Under the pieces are notes generated by a model. It worked only from the letters and a program-made list of their open reading frames with translations. It was not told where the DNA came from and did no database searches. From Branchiostoma floridae (lineage: Eukaryota > Chordata > Leptocardii > Amphioxiformes > Branchiostomatidae): a DNA stretch of 64,000 nucleotides. The stretch is from the NCBI RefSeq assembly GCF_000003815.2, contig NC_049986.1, forward strand, positions 6,978,028-7,042,027, read 5' to 3'. A program made the position numbers and the translations under genes. This document shows positions 48,091-64,000 of the stretch, in pieces; the stretch's first letter is position 1; the number at the start of each line of letters is the position of its first letter.

Positions 48091-49608
48091 GAAATCTAAT
48101 ATCGGTCTGATTGCCTTTCGCCGCGGAAGCGCGGCGAAAGACAAAAACAGATGTGAAAAAGTCAGTAGACCGGATACTGGACCGATTAAAAAATGATCAG
48201 ATTATAGTGGCAGGTGTTTGAGGGCTTACAGATCCAGGAAAAGAACTGGGGTTGCTAGTACTACGTAGTAGCTATGTACAAACATAGCATAGGTGGGGGA
48301 AACTTAACTATACAAAATTCTTATATAGATAGATCTACAGGTGGCAAATGGTGGTCAATACATGGTGAGCAATAACTTATTGTCAACTACAAAATTGTAT
48401 TTATCTTGAAAGTAACCATGTGTGCATTGAAAAGTTGACATTGGTGCAAGCAAGTTTTTTAATTTTATACAATGAAAAGTTATATTGAAAAACAGAATTA
48501 TATTTTTCAAATGACTAACTCAAGATGTAAATAGTATTGATAGCCTGAAAATACTATGTAGCTTGAAATTTAACTACATGTACCCCATATCCAGACATAT
48601 GTAAGATCACATATCAGTTGCTAGATTGTGGGTAAATCTCAGCTGTATCCTACCTCTTTAATTAAAGAAAACCAGCCAAGGGTAACGTTGTGCAATGTAA
48701 TAAGAATGCCCATTTATTTCTTTCTAAATGCTTACAACCCCTTTTATTAGAAGCTGCAACCACAATGAGTGACCAAATATTTACAGATCAGACAACAGTT
48801 TTTTTTATAGATGATGGACAAGTGTTTTGTCATCATTTGACAAATACTACAATGTAATACATTATGCATCATATGCCAGCTCTAAAATTAAGGATCACAG
48901 AAATCCAATCTTGGTTGCCATACAGTTGCTCAGTGAAAAGGGGCCTTAGTAACTCCACACAATGTATTTTAATCATGATGCAGCACTATACTGTATTTAC
49001 ATACAAATGACTGAGATGTTCATAAACAAGTGCTTTAAAAAAAGCTGTATCTTGCCGGGTAGTAGGGATTTCGTCAGGAAAAGGTACCTCGGCGCTTCAC
49101 CAGTGTTCATCAGTAAACATGAGGATCACATCAAAACAATCAGAAACAACCAGAACAAGTGCTTTAAAAAAGCTGACATTTTGCTAAGGTTTGCATGTGT
49201 GAACGTTTTTCTAGTTATTAGAATGTCATGTAAATAGAAATAGAGTAACTAAATCTGATATGGTCGCATGGAGAGATTCACCAATATGCAAATGAGGTTT
49301 GTCCAGGAATATAAGAATGAACATGTTTAGTGAAACTTTTTGTCATACAGGATGCAATTATTTTCGAGAAAATCAGTTTCTTCTCGTGCAATTATGTGAT
49401 ATAGATGTTGTATGGGCATTTTAATGAAAGTTAGAACGACATATACCCTACATGTACATGTCTGTTCGTTCATTCAAATATCCCAACAGCGGAAAAATGC
49501 AGAACTACAACAGAAATTCCCAAATGTTCTGGTCAAAAGACAAAAGTATTGTTTACTAGTACTTTAATGGTGTAAAAAAAAATTTAAAAAAAAGAAAGTT
49601 GAAAAATT

Positions 49609-49680
49609 CCCGTTCCGGGAATCGAACCCGGAGCGTTGGATTACAATGCATAAACTTTACCAATGAGCTAACCATTACAT
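49609..49680 (-). pseudogene. tRNA-derived sequence (decayed tRNA or SINE head)
   Basis: On the minus strand TAGCTCATTGG resembles a pol III A box. GGTTCGATTCC is a perfect B box inside an intact T arm (CCGGG/CCCGG stem). ATTGTAATCCAACG looks like an anticodon loop with TGT (Thr-like). The 5' half of the anticodon stem and the acceptor stem do not pair, so it should not be functional. T runs follow, as at a pol III terminator. Confidence 0.5.
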
Positions 49681-50224
49681 GTTCTGAAGAACCTCGTTTT
49701 AAAAGATATAGAAATGTATGGCATAGACTGCAAGTCGCAAAATGCAAAAATAAACGTTGTTTATTTTTACAATTAAAGAATGATGAATCCATTCCAGTGA
49801 AGTTTTACCCTCTAAACTAATTAATAACTTTTACCCTCTAAAATAATCCCCCAGTGTAGGGAGATATTGGAAATTTACACCATTAACATAATCTATGTCA
49901 GATGAATTATTGGCACAATAAACCGGTATTGTAAAACTTTTTGACCCACAATGAGTATGCATTATTCTTTATTACAAAATAAATTCCTTCTGATGCAATT
50001 TTTGATATATCTTTATGATAAACATGGGTTAAAGCGTAGATTTATTTACGCTGGACCACATACGTCTAAAATACCGTTTTGATACTGGACTGCAATGTAA
50101 CCCTTGTCTAACTAAGCCATAAAATTGGGCAAAGAGAAAAGGGCCTTTTGAAGGGCCTTTGGAAGGGCTGGGTTAACATTGAACCATTGATTGAACCATT
50201 GAACCATGGAAAATATCCGCCACA

Positions 50225-50256
50225 TTATCTTGCCGGGCGCAAGCCCGGCAAGATAA
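50225..50256. repeat. Perfect 14-bp palindrome with GCAA loop
   Basis: TTATCTTGCCGGGC, loop GCAA, then the exact inverse, followed by A6. On the STEEP1 strand it lies 240 nt past the stop and could be in its 3' UTR. A half-match (TATCTTGCCGGG) occurs at 49048, so it may instead be a MITE terminus. Confidence 0.7.
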
Positions 50257-50497
50257 AAAATGTTCATTAAGCTAAGGTCATACAATGATATTTATAGAGG
50301 CAAAATAAGAAGTTGACGGTTTATGGTGTAGAAAGCATTTATAGTACATTTATATTTAACTTTAAAACATCTGCACAGCAAAAACATATTTCCAAATATC
50401 TTACTGTGAGTGCTACTATGGAGATTCACTTACATGTATATACATGAATGACCATTGTGATACGAAACTTTGTTACTACAGTATTTTGTGCATTGGA

Positions 50498-54738
<4,241 letters not shown>

Positions 54739-55108
54739 GCTGTTTCACTACCAAACGTCGTCACGACGAACAAAAAACACTCAGATGTGTGTAACGTCAC
54801 CGGATGTTGTGTACTTGTCTGACGTCATCACCTTGGTCATTAGACACATTCACTATTTCATAGGGGAATTATGTACATAAATAACGTAAAATTTATGCCA
54901 TTTTCATTCTTAAAGCTGTATAGCATGATGAAAATAACAATTATTATATACACTAATGAGTTAATTGGCTCAAGCTACGACCTTTGAGAAAAAGTTTGAG
55001 AAATTGTGAAAATCTTATAGGAAGACTATCCCCCTAAAAGTGGATGGTTCCATCGTTGCCTGTCTTTGCCGCCATCTTCGACCACCAAGAAATATTTTTC
55101 CGAAGAAC
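54739..55108. promoter_or_regulatory. Bidirectional STEEP1/CDK9 promoter region
   Basis: The 370 bp between the two start codons must hold both 5' UTRs and promoters. Motifs seen: a perfect CRE palindrome TGACGTCA (54820-54827), a second half-site in GTAACGTCACC (54791-54801), an ETS-like CCGGATGT (54800-54807), and GCCGCCATCTT (55068-55078), a YY1 consensus in the orientation and place typical of sites just downstream of a start site. There is no TATA box at a plausible distance. The function of each is inferred. Confidence 0.6.

Positions 55109-55112
<4 letters not shown>
55044..55112 (+). other. Possible uORF overlapping the CDK9 start
   Basis: An ATG in decent context (GTGGATGG) opens a 22-codon frame whose TGA overlaps the CDK9 start codon as ATGA (55109-55112). 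It matters only if transcription starts upstream of 55044. The YY1 motif at 55068 suggests the start site may be close to or inside it. Confidence 0.35.
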
Positions 55113-62528
<7,416 letters not shown>

Positions 62529-62543
<15 letters not shown>

Positions 62544-62625
62544 AAGAGTTATCTTCCCACTGCAGAAAATGATGCGACGTATGATAAGAGTCTTCTGAAA
62601 CAGTTATCTTCCCACTGTTGAAAAA
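62529..62625 (+). repeat. 55-bp tandem duplication across the CDK9 stop codon
   Basis: GAGTCTTTTGAAAGAGTTATCTTCCCACTG at 62533 recurs 55 bp downstream at 62588 with two differences. The second copy would also read Arg/Ser-Val-Phe-stop style (GTCTTCTGA), lying in the 3' UTR. Confidence 0.85.
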
Positions 62626-64000
62626 GCTCACACACGCATCCCACTTCTGACACATGTGTCAGGAGGCATAGTCTCAATGTATGTTTCTAACTCTTTAAAT
62701 CAACCAAAATCTACTACTAACACATGGACCTTCCACCATCCTGGACTCTCCACCAGTGAGGCTTCCCTCTGTATCTAGGTCAATTTGGGCACTTCTAAAT
62801 CCTTATCAGTGACCCATCACACCTTGCTTTTCTTGTTGTTACTTATACTAGTAGTTACCAAGGTTATTGAAGACAATAGATCCCAAAAGGAAATGCAATA
62901 TGTCACATATACAAAATGGATAATAGCTGCATCTCTATTCATGATTCAAGTATATATGCAGCCATACCATCAAGGGAACACAAAAGATATTGTCATGTAC
63001 ACTTTATTGTAAAAACACAAACAGCTGCCATAAGGTTGTTTGGTAGACTTATTACAATTATGAAAGTGTAGTATTAAATAAAAGTTAAGTTCCTGGATGT
63101 GGGATCAAGCATATTTTGACAAGTTAATAAAAAACTAATTGTGTGTAAACTTACTTTTGTTAATATGCTACCAAGTAAGTCGGGAACATTTCCTTTCTAC
63201 TACAGGTACCATTAATTATGATTGTTAGCCCTTCCTACATTGTATATTCCTGTAGACAATACCTCATGTATACTTTTGGGTAGGCAAAAAAATGACTACT
63301 GAAAGCAGAATGTACATTGTATATATGGTGTAAATTATTTTTCACCTTCATACTTTCTCATTTGTCCTAACGTTTGAGTAAGTACATGTACTGGGATGGA
63401 AATTTACTTTTAGGAATGTATGTACCTGAACTAAAAAGTGACATGTTGATGCACGGAAATGATTTTTGGTTCAAAACATAAGATCGTGAAAAATGAGAAG
63501 AAACAAGATAGAGCACTGAAGAATATGCTGTATACTAGTGTATAACTATACAATTATCTAGGTACACCTTTGCACTCACAGTAAAAAAACTAGGTTCACA
63601 GCTCCAATTTTGGGTGCACAGAAGTTCACATGCACACAGTACTTTGAATCCTTATTTATTACCTAGTTCTGAAGTTATTCACCATCATCATTGTAATCAA
63701 TAGACTTACTTGAAACAGTCAAAATTTTATTTTCTATCCATGAGAAGTTGACTTGCATAAAAAAGACACACTGTGGTGTACGAACATTCCTTCAATACAA
63801 CATGTGACTTTAGCTGTTTTGATGGTAATGTTTTTCTGAGTTTGCCTTCTATGACTACCATTTCCCTAGGTATCATTAAAAGATGTCAATAAGATCTTTC
63901 CAGCATAGACTGTTAAAAAATTCATTGACTCTCCTTACCTTAGATGCTTATGTATAGGAAGAGTGATCTTGAATGTCTATTTCAACTTAAAATAAGTTAT
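62544..64000 (+). other. CDK9 3' UTR and downstream sequence
   Basis: Candidate polyadenylation signals AATAAA at 63077-63082 and 63126-63131, about 540-590 nt after the stop. Beyond them I see only A/T-rich sequence with no gene to the window edge. Confidence 0.5.

Larger units (their letters stand above)
46626..50497. other. Intergenic region between two convergent genes
   Basis: Aminotransferase and STEEP1 converge here. Contents: 3' UTRs of uncertain length, a CpG-richer patch around 47430-48150, a 106-bp duplication, a tRNA-like fragment and a perfect palindrome (listed separately). I see no intact gene. A possible STEEP1 polyadenylation signal (AATAAA on the minus strand) is at 50041-50046, about 450 nt past the stop. 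Confidence 0.5.

Noticed and set aside
48962-49237. 91-residue frame and repeated ACAAGTGCTTTAAAAAA motif
   Set aside because: A short direct duplication in A/T-rich DNA with no supporting splice sites or family.
55040-55108. In-frame N-terminal extension of CDK9 from 55040
   Set aside because: It would need a GTG start. The first in-frame ATG is 55109, which has a good context and gives a protein length close to the family norm.

Overview
The window looks like nuclear DNA of an invertebrate deuterostome, most likely a cephalochordate (amphioxus, Branchiostoma). The genes have many short exons with GT-AG introns, their products resemble vertebrate proteins closely (FUBP, STEEP1, CDK9), and the introns are packed with small inverted-repeat transposons. 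The species call is inference, because no database search was possible. One assembly gap of 100 N lies at 52533-52632.

Four protein genes could be assembled exon by exon with splice phases that agree throughout. (1) Positions 1-14701, minus strand: a far-upstream-element-binding protein (FUBP/KHSRP family) with four KH domains; 20 coding exons are visible and the 3' end runs off the left edge. (2) Positions 17638-46625, plus strand: a PLP-dependent class I/II aminotransferase of 426 residues in nine coding exons, with a 24-kb third intron. (3) Positions 50498-54738, minus strand: STEEP1 (STING ER exit protein, CXorf56 family), 218 residues, six exons. (4) Positions 55109-62543, plus strand: CDK9, the P-TEFb kinase, 380 residues, seven exons. 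FUBP and the aminotransferase are divergent, with start codons 2.9 kb apart. The aminotransferase and STEEP1 are tail to tail. STEEP1 and CDK9 are head to head with only 370 bp between start codons, so they probably share a bidirectional promoter.

The rest is mostly mobile and repetitive DNA. Six elements begin CAG and end CTG and are each flanked by a perfect 5-bp target-site duplication (5101, 16070, 40400, 52703, 55932 and 59618), which points to active hAT-like families. One of them is nested inside an older element with terminal repeats of about 250 bp (15212-17062). Other elements include a 172-bp Mutator-like element with a 9-bp duplication (22734-22905), a 672-bp element with an 8-bp duplication (12847-13518), and several fold-back MITEs. 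The giant aminotransferase intron contains a satellite of nine 146-bp monomers that form a two-monomer higher-order repeat (32457-33770). I found no gene nested in that intron, only a fragment of a non-LTR reverse transcriptase C-terminus.

The genes do not form one pathway. FUBP and CDK9 both act in transcription control (MYC-type upstream element binding and RNA polymerase II pause release), STEEP1 is a trafficking factor linked to STING, and the aminotransferase is metabolic. In human, FUBP3 and CDK9 both lie at 9q34, so the linkage seen here may be an ancient chordate one.
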